A stretch of 64,000 nucleotides of DNA from Lachnospiraceae bacterium (GTDB lineage Bacteria; Bacillota_A; Clostridia; Lachnospirales; Lachnospiraceae), in assembly GCA_028694115.1 (NCBI GenBank), contig JAQUUB010000007.1, positions 1-64,000 of the forward strand, read 5' to 3'. Both the position numbers and the translations under genes were made by a program. Below the pieces are notes generated by a model. That model was not told the origin of the DNA. It worked only from the letters and a program-made list of their open reading frames with translations, and did not search any database. Every line of letters starts with the position of its first letter. Within the stretch, counting starts at the first letter, position 1. Positions 17,380 through 27,538 of this stretch are shown here, one piece after another.

Positions 17380-18591
17380 TTAGCCCTCCATTCGAATCCT
17401 GCTAATTATATTTCCAAGTTTGCCAGCATACTCTTCGAATTCTTTTTCTGTTACTGTATTTGTAATAAAACCACATTCATCTTTAAGCTCCGGAACGCAG
17501 ATTACTTCAATGTCATTACCGAAAATTTCTTTTGCATCACTCAACTTATCCTTAGGTATTCGAACAAAAAATCTTCTCTTTGCATCCTGAATGGAAGCTA
17601 ATTCCAGTTTTTTACTACTCCAAAAAGTCATAATTGTTTTGTTTTTATGTTTTGCAGCATCCACTACATCTGCAACAACTGCACTTGCTGTAGGCAACTT
17701 ACCTGCACCACTACCGTAAAACATTGCGTCACCTAGTACATTACCATGTACAAAAATCCCATTGAATACATCATTTACACTATATAAAGGATGCTCATCT
17801 GAAATCATAAATGGTGCCACCATAGCGAAAAACTTGTGATTCACTCTTTTACTTGAAGCTAATAACTTGATTGCTTTATGCATAAAATTTGCATATAAAA
17901 TATCCTGAGCAGAAATCTTTGTGATACCTTCTGTATAAATATCCTCAAAATCTACATGATTTCCAAATGCTAAAGATGATAAAATAGCAATCTTTCTACA
18001 TGCATCATATCCTTCTACATCAGCTTCTGGGTTTCTTTCAGCATATCCCTTTTCCTGCGCATCTTTTAAAACATCTGCAAATTCTAATCCTTCTTTTGAC
18101 ATTTTACTTAAAATATAGTTTGTTGTCCCATTCAAAATACCTGTTATTTCATCAATCTCATCTGCTGTTAGGGATGAGTTCAATGGTCTGATAATTGGAA
18201 TCCCTCCACCACAACTAGCTTCAAACAAAAAATTGATTTCTTTTTCGTAAGCAATATCTAAAAGCTCCGGTCCATGCTTTGCTACCAGTTCTTTATTTGA
18301 TGTACAAACACTCTTTCCAGCAAGTAGTGCTTTTTTTACAAATGTATATGCTGGCTCAACACCACCCATTACTTCAACTACAATCTTAATTTCAGGATCG
18401 TTTAAAATGACATCGTAATCGTGAACGATCTTATCTTGTATCACATCTCCTGGGAAGTCTCTTAAATCCAAAACATATTTAATGTTTATATCTTCTCCTG
18501 CTTTTTTATTAATACTATCCTGATTGGTGCGAAGTACTTCTACAACTCCCGACCCAACCGTACCATAACCTAAAACTGCAATGTTAACCAT
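17380..18591 (-). CDS. hom: Homoserine dehydrogenase
   Basis: This enzyme reduces aspartate semialdehyde to homoserine. It has the N-terminal Rossmann motif AVLGYGTVGSGVVEVL, VEVMGGVEPA, TSNKELVAKHG, and the catalytic-domain signature LNGTTNYILSKM followed by AERNPEADVEGYDACRK. A C-terminal ACT domain (about residues 325-403) provides feedback control. At 403 residues it is full length. It follows the ACT protein by 11 nt and precedes the apgM-like gene by 5 nt, in one operon. Confidence 0.97.
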   Translation of the reverse strand: MVNIAVLGYGTVGSGVVEVLRTNQDSINKKAGEDINIKYVLDLRDFPGDVIQDKIVHDYDVILNDPEIKIVVEVMGGVEPAYTFVKKALLAGKSVCTSNKELVAKHGPELLDIAYEKEINFLFEASCGGGIPIIRPLNSSLTADEIDEITGILNGTTNYILSKMSKEGLEFADVLKDAQEKGYAERNPEADVEGYDACRKIAILSSLAFGNHVDFEDIYTEGITKISAQDILYANFMHKAIKLLASSKRVNHKFFAMVAPFMISDEHPLYSVNDVFNGIFVHGNVLGDAMFYGSGAGKLPTASAVVADVVDAAKHKNKTIMTFWSSKKLELASIQDAKRRFFVRIPKDKLSDAKEIFGNDIEVICVPELKDECGFITNTVTEKEFEEYAGKLGNIISRIRMEG

Positions 18592-18602
18592 GTTGATTCT
18601 CC

Positions 18603-19046
18603 TTATTCTTTTGCTAATATTTTCACGTAGTGTACTCCCTTTTGATGCTCCATCTCAGCCACCATTTCCGAAACATCACCAGTTGTTTTTAATATCTGGA
18701 CACTAATACTTAAGGACGCCACCCCGTTAATAGGAATACTTTGGTGTATTGTTAATATATTGGCACGAAACATAGCGACAATTTTCAAAACATCTGATAA
18801 TAAACCTGGCTCATCGTCCATTTGTACGGTAAAGGTAATCGTTGTCCCTTGTGAATTATCATGAAATGGAAAAATATCATCTTTATACTTATAGAAAGAG
18901 CTCCTACTAATACCAACTTCTTCTGTTGCTTCTTGGACCGTTTCTGCTCTCCCTGAATCGAGCATTTTTTTTGCTTCTACTACTTTAAGCAGTACTTCTG
19001 GAATTGCTTTTTTCTTTACTACGAAATACTTTACTCCTTCTTCCAT
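18603..19046 (-). CDS. ACT domain-containing protein (PheB/UPF0735 type)
   Basis: This 147-residue protein has an N-terminal HTH-like segment (AETVQEATEEVGISRSSFYKYKDDIFPF, about 35-62) and a C-terminal ACT domain (TITFTVQMDDEPGLLSDVLKIVAMFRANILTIHQ). The family is called PheB or UPF0735 and is commonly linked to hom. It is the first gene of the ACT-hom-apgM-lysC operon, so a role as amino-acid sensor for this pathway is plausible but unproven. Confidence 0.88.
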   Translation of the reverse strand: MEEGVKYFVVKKKAIPEVLLKVVEAKKMLDSGRAETVQEATEEVGISRSSFYKYKDDIFPFHDNSQGTTITFTVQMDDEPGLLSDVLKIVAMFRANILTIHQSIPINGVASLSISVQILKTTGDVSEMVAEMEHQKGVHYVKILAKE

Positions 19047-19132
19047 ATCTTTAAGCCTTTCTCTAACTTATATAATAGGAATCGCCTGTGTTGTGTTCTT
19101 CTCACGAAAACACTTGTATGCTCATGGTGGAT

Positions 19133-19161
19133 ATTCTAACACACACTTTTTGGTTATGCAA
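19133..19161 (-). promoter_or_regulatory. Promoter of the ACT-hom-apgM-lysC operon
   Basis: TTGCAT, a 17-bp spacer and TAGAAT on the minus strand, about 85 bp before the ACT gene. I see no T-box or other riboswitch in the short leader. Confidence 0.55.
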
Positions 19162-19167
19162 TAGTTT

Positions 19168-20286
19168 TTAAGAATTTGTTATACTAATATTGATCCATTT
19201 TAAATATGCATTGATAAACGGATCTATATTTCCATTTAATACAGAATCTGCTTGAGCAATCTCCTGACCCGTTCTGTGATCCTTAACCATAGTATATGGT
19301 TGCAATACATACGACCTGATTTGATTTCCCCATCCAATTTCTTTTACTTCTCCCCTAATGTCTGACAATTTTTCTGCATTCATTTCCTTTTGTAGAATAA
19401 ATAGCTTTGCCTTTAGCATCTGCATGGCCTTATCTTTATTCATATGTTGAGAACGTTCATTCTGGCATTGTACTACTATTCCCGTAGGAATATGTGTAAT
19501 ACGAATAGCTGATGATGTTTTATTAATATGCTGTCCCCCTGCTCCACTGGAACGATACGTGTCAATTCGTAAATCATCATCATTTATTTCAATATCCAAA
19601 TCTTCTTCTATTTCGGGCATAACATCTAATGATACAAAAGAAGTCTGACGTTTTCCCTGGGCATTAAATGGAGAAATTCTCACTAAGCGGTGTACACCTT
19701 TTTCTGATTTTAGATATCCGTAAGCGTTTTCTCCATTCACCTGGAATGTAACCGATTTAATACCAGCTTCTTCTCCATCAAGATAGTCTAGTACTTCAAT
19801 TGTAAATCCTTTTGCTTCTGCCCATCTTGTATACATACGATATAGCATGGCTGACCAATCACAGGACTCTGTTCCACCTGCACCTGCATTTAATTTTAGT
19901 ATTGCACTGTGCCTGTCATATTCATCAGATAACAGTGTTTTAATACGAATCGCTTCAAATTCTTCTACGAATGACTGATATTCACTTTGAATATCAGGAA
20001 CCATGCTCTCATCATTCTCATCACATGCCATCTGGATAAGTGTAAAAATATCATCCACCTGCTCATTTAATCTCTGACAGATAGTAATATCATCCTTCAA
20101 ATTTTTAAGCTGCTTCATATATAGTTGAGACTTCTCATTATTATCCCAAAAACCTGGTGACTCCATTTCTCTTTCTAATTCCTCAACTCTTTTTTCCTTG
20201 TTGTCAATATCCATAGACTCACATACTTCTTTTAATGGTTTTAGATAAGTCTGCAGTTCCATTTTAATCTGATCTAATTCTATCAT
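19168..20286 (-). CDS. prfB: Peptide chain release factor 2
   Basis: RF2 reads UGA and UAA. The 372-residue protein carries the GGQ loop (SGAGGQHINKTSSAIRITH) and the domain around VHRLVRISPF. The recognition tripeptide region fits SPF (RISPFNAQGKR), as in RF2. The open frame is continuous from ATG: at the place where most RF2 genes have an in-frame UGA and +1 shift, this gene reads ESMDIDNKEKR with no stop. Expression is therefore not autoregulated by frameshifting here. It follows secA with a long hairpin between. Confidence 0.96.
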   Translation of the reverse strand: MIELDQIKMELQTYLKPLKEVCESMDIDNKEKRVEELEREMESPGFWDNNEKSQLYMKQLKNLKDDITICQRLNEQVDDIFTLIQMACDENDESMVPDIQSEYQSFVEEFEAIRIKTLLSDEYDRHSAILKLNAGAGGTESCDWSAMLYRMYTRWAEAKGFTIEVLDYLDGEEAGIKSVTFQVNGENAYGYLKSEKGVHRLVRISPFNAQGKRQTSFVSLDVMPEIEEDLDIEINDDDLRIDTYRSSGAGGQHINKTSSAIRITHIPTGIVVQCQNERSQHMNKDKAMQMLKAKLFILQKEMNAEKLSDIRGEVKEIGWGNQIRSYVLQPYTMVKDHRTGQEIAQADSVLNGNIDPFINAYLKWINISITNS

Positions 20287-20324
20287 TCAATTAACCATAC
20301 CTTTCACTCTATCCAACATGACTG

Positions 20325-20374
20325 TTTTAAATAGAACCCACACAAATGATTATTTGAGTGGGTTCTATTTAAAA
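20325..20374 (-). terminator. Long perfect hairpin between secA and prfB
   Basis: A 17-bp perfect stem (TTTTAAATAGAACCCAC with its complement) continues into a further CAAAT/ATTTG pairing around GATT, with one A-A mismatch. The minus-strand flank has no clear T tract beyond the stem, so termination, attenuation or RNA processing are all possible. Confidence 0.5.
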
Positions 20375-20382
20375 GCAAATTA

Positions 20383-22947
20383 TTAATTTCTTCCACAACA
20401 CTGCTTATACTTTTTCCCACTACCACAGGGGCAGGGATCATTAGGATAAACTTTTGCAGTTTCTCGTTTTTGAGGAGCCTTGGCAACCGAATCATCTTTA
20501 TTTGTACCCGTTACATTTGCAACTTGCTCTCTCTCAACTTTTTCCTCTATCTTAACATGGAATAACAGTCGAATGGTATCCTCCTGAATGCTGTTAATCA
20601 AACTGTCAAACATTTCATACCCATTCATTTTGTATTCAACTACAGGATCTCTTTGTCCGTATGCCTGTAATCCAATTCCTTGTCTTAATTGATCCATATC
20701 ATCGATATGGTTCATCCATTTTCTATCTATCACTTTCAAAAGTACAACACGCTCAAGCTCTCTAAGTGCTTCAGGTTCAGGAAACTCAGATTCCTTACTT
20801 TCATACAATTTGACTGCCATTTCTTTCAAATAGTGCTTTAATTCATTTTTCTTCATGTCTCTTATGTCTGGCGTCTTTATTGTTTCAATAGGTACAATTG
20901 GAAGAAGTAATTCATTTAATTCTTTTAAATCCCATTCCTCTGACGTCGAATCATCTCTAATGCATACATCAACTGTGTTTTCAACTGTATCTGTAATCAT
21001 TTTATAAATAGCGTCTCTCATGCTCTCGCCATCTAGAACACGGCGTCTTTCCGCATAAATTATTTCACGCTGTTCATTATTTACCTGATCATATTCTAAA
21101 AGATTCTTTCTGATACCGAAGTTATTATTTTCAATCTTTGTCTGTGCTTTTTCTATTGCATTCGTCAACATTTTGTGCTCGATCTGTTCATTTTCAGGAA
21201 CTCCTAATGTATTAAATATATCCATTAATCGATCAGAGCCAAATAATCTCATTAAATCATCTTCAAGAGAAATGTAGAATCTTGATTTTCCAGGATCTCC
21301 CTGACGTCCTGAACGACCACGTAACTGGTTATCAATACGTCTTGATTCATGGCGTTCCGTTCCAATAATTTTTAATCCACCCGCAGCTTTTGCTTCATCA
21401 TCAAGTTTAATATCGGTACCACGTCCTGCCATATTGGTAGCAATTGTAACTGCACCATGTAAACCAGCATCCGCAACAATTTCAGCTTCTAATTCATGAA
21501 ATTTTGCATTCAATACCTTGTGAGGTACCCCGCGTTTCTTCAAAAATGCACTTAATTCCTCTGAAGTTTCTATTGTAATTGTACCAACCAAAATAGGCTG
21601 GCCTGTCGCATGCGTTTCAACAATTTCATTTACAATTGCATGAAATTTTTCTTTCTTTGTTTTATAAACAGCATCCTGTAAGTCAACACGGGCAATCGGT
21701 TGGTTTGTTGGAATTTCGATAACATCCATTCCGTAGATATCACGAAACTCTTTTTCCTCAGTTAGGGCGGTACCTGTCATACCTGATTTCTTTTCAAATT
21801 TATTAAAGAAGTTTTGGAATGTAATGGTCGCAAGTGTCTTGCTCTCACGCTTTACTTTTACATGTTCCTTTGCCTCAATCGCCTGATGCAAACCATCAGA
21901 ATAACGGCGCCCCTGCATAATACGTCCAGTAAATTCATCAACAATCAAAACCTGATCATCTTTTACAACATAATCCTGATCCCTAAACATTAAATTATGT
22001 GCACGCAAAGCTAATATGATATTATGTTGAATCTCAAGATTATCCGTATCTGCCAGATTTTCAATATGAAAGAACTGCTCAACCTTTGCAACACCTTGTT
22101 CTGTTAGGTTTACAATTTTATCTTTTTCATTAACAATAAAATCTCCCGTTTCTTCCTGAACCACTCCCATGATGGCATCCATTTTAGAAAAATCTTCTAA
22201 ATCTTCACCACGCACTAATTGACGAGCCAGAATATCACATGCTTCATAAAGTTTTGTAGACTTTCCGCTTTGTCCAGATATAATCAATGGAGTTCTTGCC
22301 TCATCAATCAAAACAGAATCGACCTCATCGATTACTGCATAATGTAAGTCCCTAAGCACCAGCTGTTCCTTGTAAATTACCATATTATCTCTAAGGTAAT
22401 CAAATCCCAGCTCATTATTCGTTACATATGTGATGTCACAAGCATATTGTTCTCTACGTTCATCGCTCTTCATGTCATTTAATACAACACCAACTTTAAG
22501 ACCTAAGAATTCATGAACCTGTCCCATCCATTCAGCATCACGTTTTGCTAAGTAATCATTAACAGTAACAATATGAACACCTTTTCCTTCGAGTGCATTT
22601 AAATATGCTGATAAGGTTGAAACTAATGTCTTACCTTCACCAGTACGCATCTCAGCGATACGTCCTTGATGTAAAATGACACCACCAATAAGCTGTACGC
22701 GATAATGTTCCATTTTAAGTACACGTCTTGCCGCTTCCCTTATGGTCGCATATGCTTCTGGCAATAAATCATCCAGTGTTTCTCCTTCTTCTAATCTTTT
22801 TCTATACTCTTTTGTTTTATCTCTAAGCTGAACGTCTGAGAGTTCCATCATCTTAGGTCTCAGCGCTTCTATGGAATCAACAATTGGATTAATACGCTTC
22901 AGTTCTCTCTCGCTATGAGTACCAAACACTTTTTCCACTAAATTCAT
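20383..22947 (-). CDS. secA: Preprotein translocase ATPase SecA
   Basis: SecA is the motor that drives proteins through SecYEG. The 854-residue product has Walker [14 protein letters not shown]-type [18 protein letters not shown], the helicase motifs [13 protein letters not shown] and [13 protein letters not shown], and the C-terminal zinc-binding tail [18 protein letters not shown] that contacts SecB or ribosomes. The length is typical of the housekeeping SecA. It is followed by prfB after a long hairpin. Confidence 0.98.
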   Translation of the reverse strand: MNLVEKVFGTHSERELKRINPIVDSIEALRPKMMELSDVQLRDKTKEYRKRLEEGETLDDLLPEAYATIREAARRVLKMEHYRVQLIGGVILHQGRIAEMRTGEGKTLVSTLSAYLNALEGKGVHIVTVNDYLAKRDAEWMGQVHEFLGLKVGVVLNDMKSDERREQYACDITYVTNNELGFDYLRDNMVIYKEQLVLRDLHYAVIDEVDSVLIDEARTPLIISGQSGKSTKLYEACDILARQLVRGEDLEDFSKMDAIMGVVQEETGDFIVNEKDKIVNLTEQGVAKVEQFFHIENLADTDNLEIQHNIILALRAHNLMFRDQDYVVKDDQVLIVDEFTGRIMQGRRYSDGLHQAIEAKEHVKVKRESKTLATITFQNFFNKFEKKSGMTGTALTEEKEFRDIYGMDVIEIPTNQPIARVDLQDAVYKTKKEKFHAIVNEIVETHATGQPILVGTITIETSEELSAFLKKRGVPHKVLNAKFHELEAEIVADAGLHGAVTIATNMAGRGTDIKLDDEAKAAGGLKIIGTERHESRRIDNQLRGRSGRQGDPGKSRFYISLEDDLMRLFGSDRLMDIFNTLGVPENEQIEHKMLTNAIEKAQTKIENNNFGIRKNLLEYDQVNNEQREIIYAERRRVLDGESMRDAIYKMITDTVENTVDVCIRDDSTSEEWDLKELNELLLPIVPIETIKTPDIRDMKKNELKHYLKEMAVKLYESKESEFPEPEALRELERVVLLKVIDRKWMNHIDDMDQLRQGIGLQAYGQRDPVVEYKMNGYEMFDSLINSIQEDTIRLLFHVKIEEKVEREQVANVTGTNKDDSVAKAPQKRETAKVYPNDPCPCGSGKKYKQCCGRN

Positions 22948-23026
22948 AATGAATACACTTGTCCTTTCAATTAAATCATATGTTGTATTGTAACAGAAAT
23001 GTAAATTATATTCAACCTGATATTCC

Positions 23027-23055
23027 TTGACCTTTTAGTTTGAAAATGTTAATAT
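23027..23055 (+). promoter_or_regulatory. Promoter of ptb-buk
   Basis: TTGACC, a 17-bp spacer and TAATAT on the plus strand. The Rex-like operator lies about 47 bp downstream of the -10, in the leader. Confidence 0.65.
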
Positions 23056-23101
23056 ATTTCTTGGAAATTACGGACATATTTCGTTATTTTTTTCATTTTG
23101 T

Positions 23102-23119
23102 TTGTTATTATTTTAACAA
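23102..23119 (+). promoter_or_regulatory. Rex-like operator upstream of ptb
   Basis: TTGTTATTATTTTAACAA matches the Rex consensus TTGTTAA-N4-TTAACAA at 13 of 14 fixed positions. Rex represses fermentation genes of Clostridia when the NADH/NAD ratio is low. Confidence 0.65.
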
Positions 23120-23162
23120 ATCACAGTAAAACTTAAACTACTAAAATAAGAGGTGTATTAAA

Positions 23163-24083
23163 ATGCGTAAAGGATTTGATGGCTTATTAGCCAAAGTTGC
23201 AGATTGCTCCTTAAAAAAGGTTGCAGTTGCTGTTGCTCAGGATGAACCTGTATTAGAAGCTATCCGTGCAGCAAAAGAAAGAAACATAGCAGATGCTATA
23301 TTAGTTGGAGATGAATCTAAAATTCGTGAAATAGCTGCTTCTATTAATATGGATTTATCCAGCTATGAAATTATTAATGAAACAGATACTACAAAAGCTG
23401 CTTTAACCGCAGTTAAGCTTGTACATGATGGCAAAGCAGATATGTATATGAAAGGTCTTATTGACAGCAAAGGATTTCTTAAAAGTATTCTCGACAAAGA
23501 GGTTGGACTTCGTACTGGAAAAGCTCTTTCTCATGTTTGTGTTTTTGAAATAAAAGGAATCGATCAATTACTCTTTTTAACAGATGTTGCATTTATGACT
23601 TATCCTACTCTCGAGGATAAGGTTTCTATTATCGAAAACACAGTCAAAGTTGCGAAAGCATGTGGAATTAGTATGCCAAAGGTTGCTGCTCTTGCCGCTG
23701 TTGAAGTTGTAAACCCTAAAATGCCAGCTACCGTAGAAGCTGCAAAATTAGCAGAGATGAATGATGAGGGCATTATCAAAGATTGTATCGTAGATGGTCC
23801 ATTATCCGTAGACCTTGCAATTTGTGCTGAAGCTTCCAAACATAAAAGTGCTGAAGATAGAAAAATTACCGGGGATGCTGATATTTTACTTTTCCCAGAT
23901 ATTCATGCTGGAAACATAGCTTACAAATTTATTGTTCATACTACTGAATTTAAAAACGGCTGTATCTTAACTGGAACAAAAGCTCCAGCAATCTTAACTT
24001 CCCGCTCTGATAGTATGGAAACAAAAGTTAACTCTATTGCTCTTGCTGCTGTTGTTTCTGAATCCCTGAAAGGAGAAATCTAA
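23163..24083 (+). CDS. ptb: Phosphate butyryltransferase
   Basis: Ptb converts butyryl-CoA and phosphate to butyryl phosphate. The 306-residue protein is of the phosphate acyltransferase family: [10 protein letters not shown] near residue 56, [18 protein letters not shown], and [16 protein letters not shown] near the C-terminus. It overlaps buk by one base (TAATG), which together with the adjacent butyrate pathway favours butyryl over acetyl specificity. AGAGGTG precedes the ATG, and a Rex-like site lies in the leader. Confidence 0.93.
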   Translation: MRKGFDGLLAKVADCSLKKVAVAVAQDEPVLEAIRAAKERNIADAILVGDESKIREIAASINMDLSSYEIINETDTTKAALTAVKLVHDGKADMYMKGLIDSKGFLKSILDKEVGLRTGKALSHVCVFEIKGIDQLLFLTDVAFMTYPTLEDKVSIIENTVKVAKACGISMPKVAALAAVEVVNPKMPATVEAAKLAEMNDEGIIKDCIVDGPLSVDLAICAEASKHKSAEDRKITGDADILLFPDIHAGNIAYKFIVHTTEFKNGCILTGTKAPAILTSRSDSMETKVNSIALAAVVSESLKGEI

Positions 24084-25150
24084 TGTCAGTAAAAAGTTTA
24101 ATCATTAATCCAGGTTCAACATCAACTAAAATTGGTGTCTTTGAAGATGAAACATTACTATTTGAAGAAACATTAAGACATTCCACTGAAGAAATTGCTC
24201 AGTATGCTACAATCGTAGATCAAAAGGATTTCAGAAAAAATATTATACTTACTGTTTTGAAGGAAAAGAATTTTGATATTAACTCACTGAATGTTGTTGT
24301 TGGCCGCGGTGGTATGTTAAAACCTATTCCTGGTGGTACTTATGCTGTAACAGATGATTTACTTAACGATCTTAAAATCGGAAAGCAAGGTCAGCACGCT
24401 TCCAATCTTGGTGGCATCTTAGCAAGAGAAATCGCTGATTCTCTTTCTGTTCCTTCTTATATCGTTGATCCTGTTGTTGTTGATGAACTCGAACCTATTG
24501 CCAGATATTCGGGTGTTCCTGAATTACCAAGAACCAGTGTCTTTCATGCTCTTAATCAAAAGGCTGTAGCAAAACGTTATGCAAAGGAAAAAGGTGTTGC
24601 CTACGAATCATTAAATTTAATCGTTGTCCATATGGGTGGTGGAGTTTCCGTCGGACCACACAAACAAGGTAAGGTAATTGATATCTTTAATGCTCTGGAT
24701 GGTGATGGTGCATTTTCTCCCGAAAGAGCTGGTGCCGTTCCTAGTGGTGCTTTAGTAAAACTGTGTTTCTCTGGAAAGTATACAGAAAAAGAAGTATACA
24801 AAAAATTGGTTGGCAATGGCGGATTTAATGCTTACTGTGGAACAAATGATATGAGAGATATTGAAAAATTAGTAGACAAGGGTGATGCATATGCAACCGA
24901 AGTACGAGATGCTTTTGTTCAGCAAGTAGCAAAAGATATCGGTGCTATGGCTTGCGTGTTAAAGGGTAAAGTTGATCAGATCATTGTTACAGGTGGTATT
25001 GCATATGACAAGGGCGTTGTAGCTGGTATAAAAGAAGCAACGGAATGGATTGCACCATTTACTGTATACCCTGGTGAAGATGAGTTATTAGCTCTTGCTC
25101 AAGGTGCGCTTCGTGTTATCAATCAGGAAGAAAAGGCAATGGAATATTAG
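24083..25150 (+). CDS. buk: Butyrate kinase
   Basis: Buk forms ATP and butyrate from butyryl phosphate, the energy-yielding final step. The 355-residue ASKHA-family protein begins [15 protein letters not shown], contains [36 protein letters not shown], and [12 protein letters not shown]. The length and motifs fit butyrate rather than acetate kinase. It is coupled to ptb, and the next gene starts one base after its stop codon. Confidence 0.95.
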   Translation: MSVKSLIINPGSTSTKIGVFEDETLLFEETLRHSTEEIAQYATIVDQKDFRKNIILTVLKEKNFDINSLNVVVGRGGMLKPIPGGTYAVTDDLLNDLKIGKQGQHASNLGGILAREIADSLSVPSYIVDPVVVDELEPIARYSGVPELPRTSVFHALNQKAVAKRYAKEKGVAYESLNLIVVHMGGGVSVGPHKQGKVIDIFNALDGDGAFSPERAGAVPSGALVKLCFSGKYTEKEVYKKLVGNGGFNAYCGTNDMRDIEKLVDKGDAYATEVRDAFVQQVAKDIGAMACVLKGKVDQIIVTGGIAYDKGVVAGIKEATEWIAPFTVYPGEDELLALAQGALRVINQEEKAMEY

Positions 25151-25151
25151 T

Positions 25152-25559
25152 ATGAGTAATCGTTCAGAAATAGCCCTAGAAAATCACAAAAAGAAATATA
25201 ATTGTTGTCAGGCAGTTGCCTGTGCTTTTGCAGATAAAGTTGGAATTGATGAATCTACACTTTTCAAAATGACTGAGGGATTTGGATTAGGCATGGGATG
25301 TACGGAAGGAACATGCGGTGCTATCTCTGGCGCTATCCTTTTAGCAGGATTAAAGAACAGTAATGGAGCAATTGATAATCCAACTACAAAAGCTGGTACT
25401 TACAAACTTTCTTCTGAAATTATTCAAAAGTTTAAAGACAAAAATGGGTCTGTTGTTTGCAGAGAAATTAAAGGCCTCGATAACGGAACCGTATTACGTT
25501 CCTGCGATGGTTGCATAGAAGATGCAACAAAGATTGTTGAAGAAATATTAGATTTATAA
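25152..25559 (+). CDS. C_GCAxxG_C_C family redox protein
   Basis: This 135-residue cysteine-rich protein has NCCQAVACAFADKVG, then GMGCTEGTCGAISGAILLAG, a single Cys (VVCREIKG) and a final CDGCIEDA pair. This spacing defines the C_GCAxxG_C_C family, predicted to bind a metal cluster or act in redox chemistry. The start at 25152 is one base after the buk stop; an in-frame extension inside buk is rejected. It is presumably cotranscribed with ptb-buk. Its role in butyrate metabolism is unproven. Confidence 0.85.
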   Translation: MSNRSEIALENHKKKYNCCQAVACAFADKVGIDESTLFKMTEGFGLGMGCTEGTCGAISGAILLAGLKNSNGAIDNPTTKAGTYKLSSEIIQKFKDKNGSVVCREIKGLDNGTVLRSCDGCIEDATKIVEEILDL

Positions 25560-25583
25560 TTTTTACATTATATACTTTCATAG

Positions 25584-25619
25584 AAATGGAGCTGTCACAC
25601 TAAGTGTGCAGCTCCATTT
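25584..25619. terminator. Bidirectional terminator between the two butyrate arms
   Basis: The arms AAATGGAGCTG-CACAC and GTGTG-CAGCTCCATTT, with one bulge, form a strong stem flanked by T tract on plus and A/T-rich sequence on minus. It separates the convergent ptb and etfA transcripts. Confidence 0.88.
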
Positions 25620-25632
25620 TTTATAATGATAA

Positions 25633-26676
25633 CTATTTAGCAGCAATTTCTGCTTTTAACTTCTCTGTTAAAACTGGAAGAATTTTATTTAAATCTCCAA
25701 CAATACCATAGTCAGCTACGTCAAAGATTGGTGCAGACTCATCTTTATTAATAGCAATGATAATATCAGATTCTTCCATACCAGCTAGATGCTGGATAGC
25801 TCCTGAAATACCAATAGCAAAGTAAACATTGGGACGAACTGTTTTACCAGTCTGGCCTACCTGTAAGTCTTTTGATTTCCAGCCAGCGTCAACAATTGCA
25901 CGTGAGCAGCTTACTGTTCCACCAATTACTTCTGCTAAATCAGTAAGAAGTTTGAAGTTTTCAGCACTTCCAACTCCACGACCACCAGATACTAAAATTT
26001 TAGCATCCATAATGTCAACTGTGTCAGCTACTGATTTAACAACTTCTAAGATTTCTACATACTTGCTGTCTGGAGTAAATCCAGGATTAAATTCTTCAAT
26101 AACAGCTTTTGCTCCATTGATTTTAGCAATTTTCTGCATAACGCCAGGACGAACGGTAGCCATCTGAGGACGGAAGTTAGGACATGCAATCGTAGCAATC
26201 GTATTACCACCAAATGCAGGACGAGTCATTAACAACTGATTGTGTAATTGTTCTTTTCCTGGAATTGGATTTATTGGGAAATCCCCAATATCAAGCTGTG
26301 TACAATCTGCTGTAAGACCTGTATGAATTCTAGCAGATACACGTGGTCCTAAATCACGACCAATAGCAGTTGCTCCAACCAAGAAAATTTCTGGTTTGTA
26401 TTTTTGAATAACAGATGCAAGAGCATGTGTATAAGGCTCTGTTCTATATTCTTTTAATTCTTTATCATCAACTAAGATTACTTTATCTGCGCCATAAGCT
26501 GCAAGCTCATCTGCAAGAGCCTTTACATCTGATCCAACAAGGACTGCTGTTACTTCTGTATTTAAATCTTTTGCTAAGTCTTTACCTTTGCCAACTAATT
26601 CAAGAGCGATACCGCTTAATTCATTATCAACCTGCTGTGCAAAGACAAATACTCCTTTATATTCTTCAATATTCAT
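25633..26676 (-). CDS. etfA: Electron transfer flavoprotein alpha subunit
   Basis: EtfA binds FAD and with EtfB and Bcd couples exergonic crotonyl-CoA reduction by NADH to ferredoxin reduction. The 347-residue protein has the C-terminal FAD motifs LVSGGRGVGSAENF, SRAIVDAGW, QVGQTGKTVRPNVYFAIGISGAIQHLAGM and IIAINKDESAPIF. The N-terminal half has the ETF fold with VGATAIGRDLGPRVSA. It is the last gene of the minus-strand butyrate operon and follows etfB by 30 nt. Confidence 0.96.
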   Translation of the reverse strand: MNIEEYKGVFVFAQQVDNELSGIALELVGKGKDLAKDLNTEVTAVLVGSDVKALADELAAYGADKVILVDDKELKEYRTEPYTHALASVIQKYKPEIFLVGATAIGRDLGPRVSARIHTGLTADCTQLDIGDFPINPIPGKEQLHNQLLMTRPAFGGNTIATIACPNFRPQMATVRPGVMQKIAKINGAKAVIEEFNPGFTPDSKYVEILEVVKSVADTVDIMDAKILVSGGRGVGSAENFKLLTDLAEVIGGTVSCSRAIVDAGWKSKDLQVGQTGKTVRPNVYFAIGISGAIQHLAGMEESDIIIAINKDESAPIFDVADYGIVGDLNKILPVLTEKLKAEIAAK

Positions 26677-26706
26677 TCTTTTTCACCACGCTTTTCTTAT
26701 ATTTGA

Positions 26707-27489
26707 TTAAATTACATGTTTTTCTTTTAACTTGCCTAAGATGTAGTCTACAGACTCACCTGCGTCAAGAGTAACTTTTTCACCAATACCTTTTCTTACT
26801 TTATCAGAAGCTTTTGCAATCTGAGTAGGTGATCCTTTTAAACCTAAATTAGAATCTTCTACTTCAACAAGATCTGCTCTTCCCCATACAGTAATTTCTG
26901 CATTATATGCATCAAAGATTCCTCCTGGAGTCATATAACGAGCTTCGTTAAGTTCAGCAAGTGCTGTAACTAAACAAGGCATTTTAGCTTTTAATACATG
27001 ATATCTATCATCATACTGACGTTCTACGATAACACTATCACCTTCTACTTTAATATCCTGTGCATAGCTGATTACAGGAATTCCAAGATGTTCTGAAATC
27101 TGAGGACCAACCTGAGCTGTATCACCATCAATTGCCTGACGTCCTGTGATAATTAAATCATAATCTAATTTTCTAATTGCTCCTGCAAGTGTCTGAGAAG
27201 TAGCCCATGTATCAGCTCCACCCAAAACTCTATCTGTTACGAGAATACCTTTATCAGCTCCCATAGCGATTGCTTCACGAAGAACTTCTTCTGCTTTAGG
27301 AAGTCCCATAGTAAGTACAGTAACCTCTGCCCCATATTGATCTTTTAATCTAAGAGCTGCTTCTAAACCTGCTTTATCATCTGGATTCATAATAGTAAGC
27401 ATTGCGCCTCTATCAAGAGTACCATCGGGATTAAATTTAACGCCACCCTTTGTATCAGGCACCTGTTTAATACAAACAACGATTTTCAT
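26707..27489 (-). CDS. etfB: Electron transfer flavoprotein beta subunit
   Basis: EtfB carries the bifurcating flavin of the Bcd-Etf complex. The 260-residue protein begins MKIVVCIKQVPDTK, contains TMGLPKAEEVLREAIAMGADKGILVTDR and IITGRQAIDGDTAQVGPQISEHLGIP, all typical of the beta subunit of clostridial butyryl-CoA dehydrogenase complexes. GGAG precedes the ATG. It lies between bcd and etfA in the order conserved among butyrate producers. Confidence 0.96.
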   Translation of the reverse strand: MKIVVCIKQVPDTKGGVKFNPDGTLDRGAMLTIMNPDDKAGLEAALRLKDQYGAEVTVLTMGLPKAEEVLREAIAMGADKGILVTDRVLGGADTWATSQTLAGAIRKLDYDLIITGRQAIDGDTAQVGPQISEHLGIPVISYAQDIKVEGDSVIVERQYDDRYHVLKAKMPCLVTALAELNEARYMTPGGIFDAYNAEITVWGRADLVEVEDSNLGLKGSPTQIAKASDKVRKGIGEKVTLDAGESVDYILGKLKEKHVI

Positions 27490-27538
27490 TGCACTTTCTC
27501 CTTATATTTAATATTTTCTATAAAATAATTTGTTTTAC

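Noticed and set aside
20200..20286. Programmed +1 frameshift in prfB
   Set aside because: No in-frame TGA exists; the codons at the usual site read GAG TCT ATG GAT.
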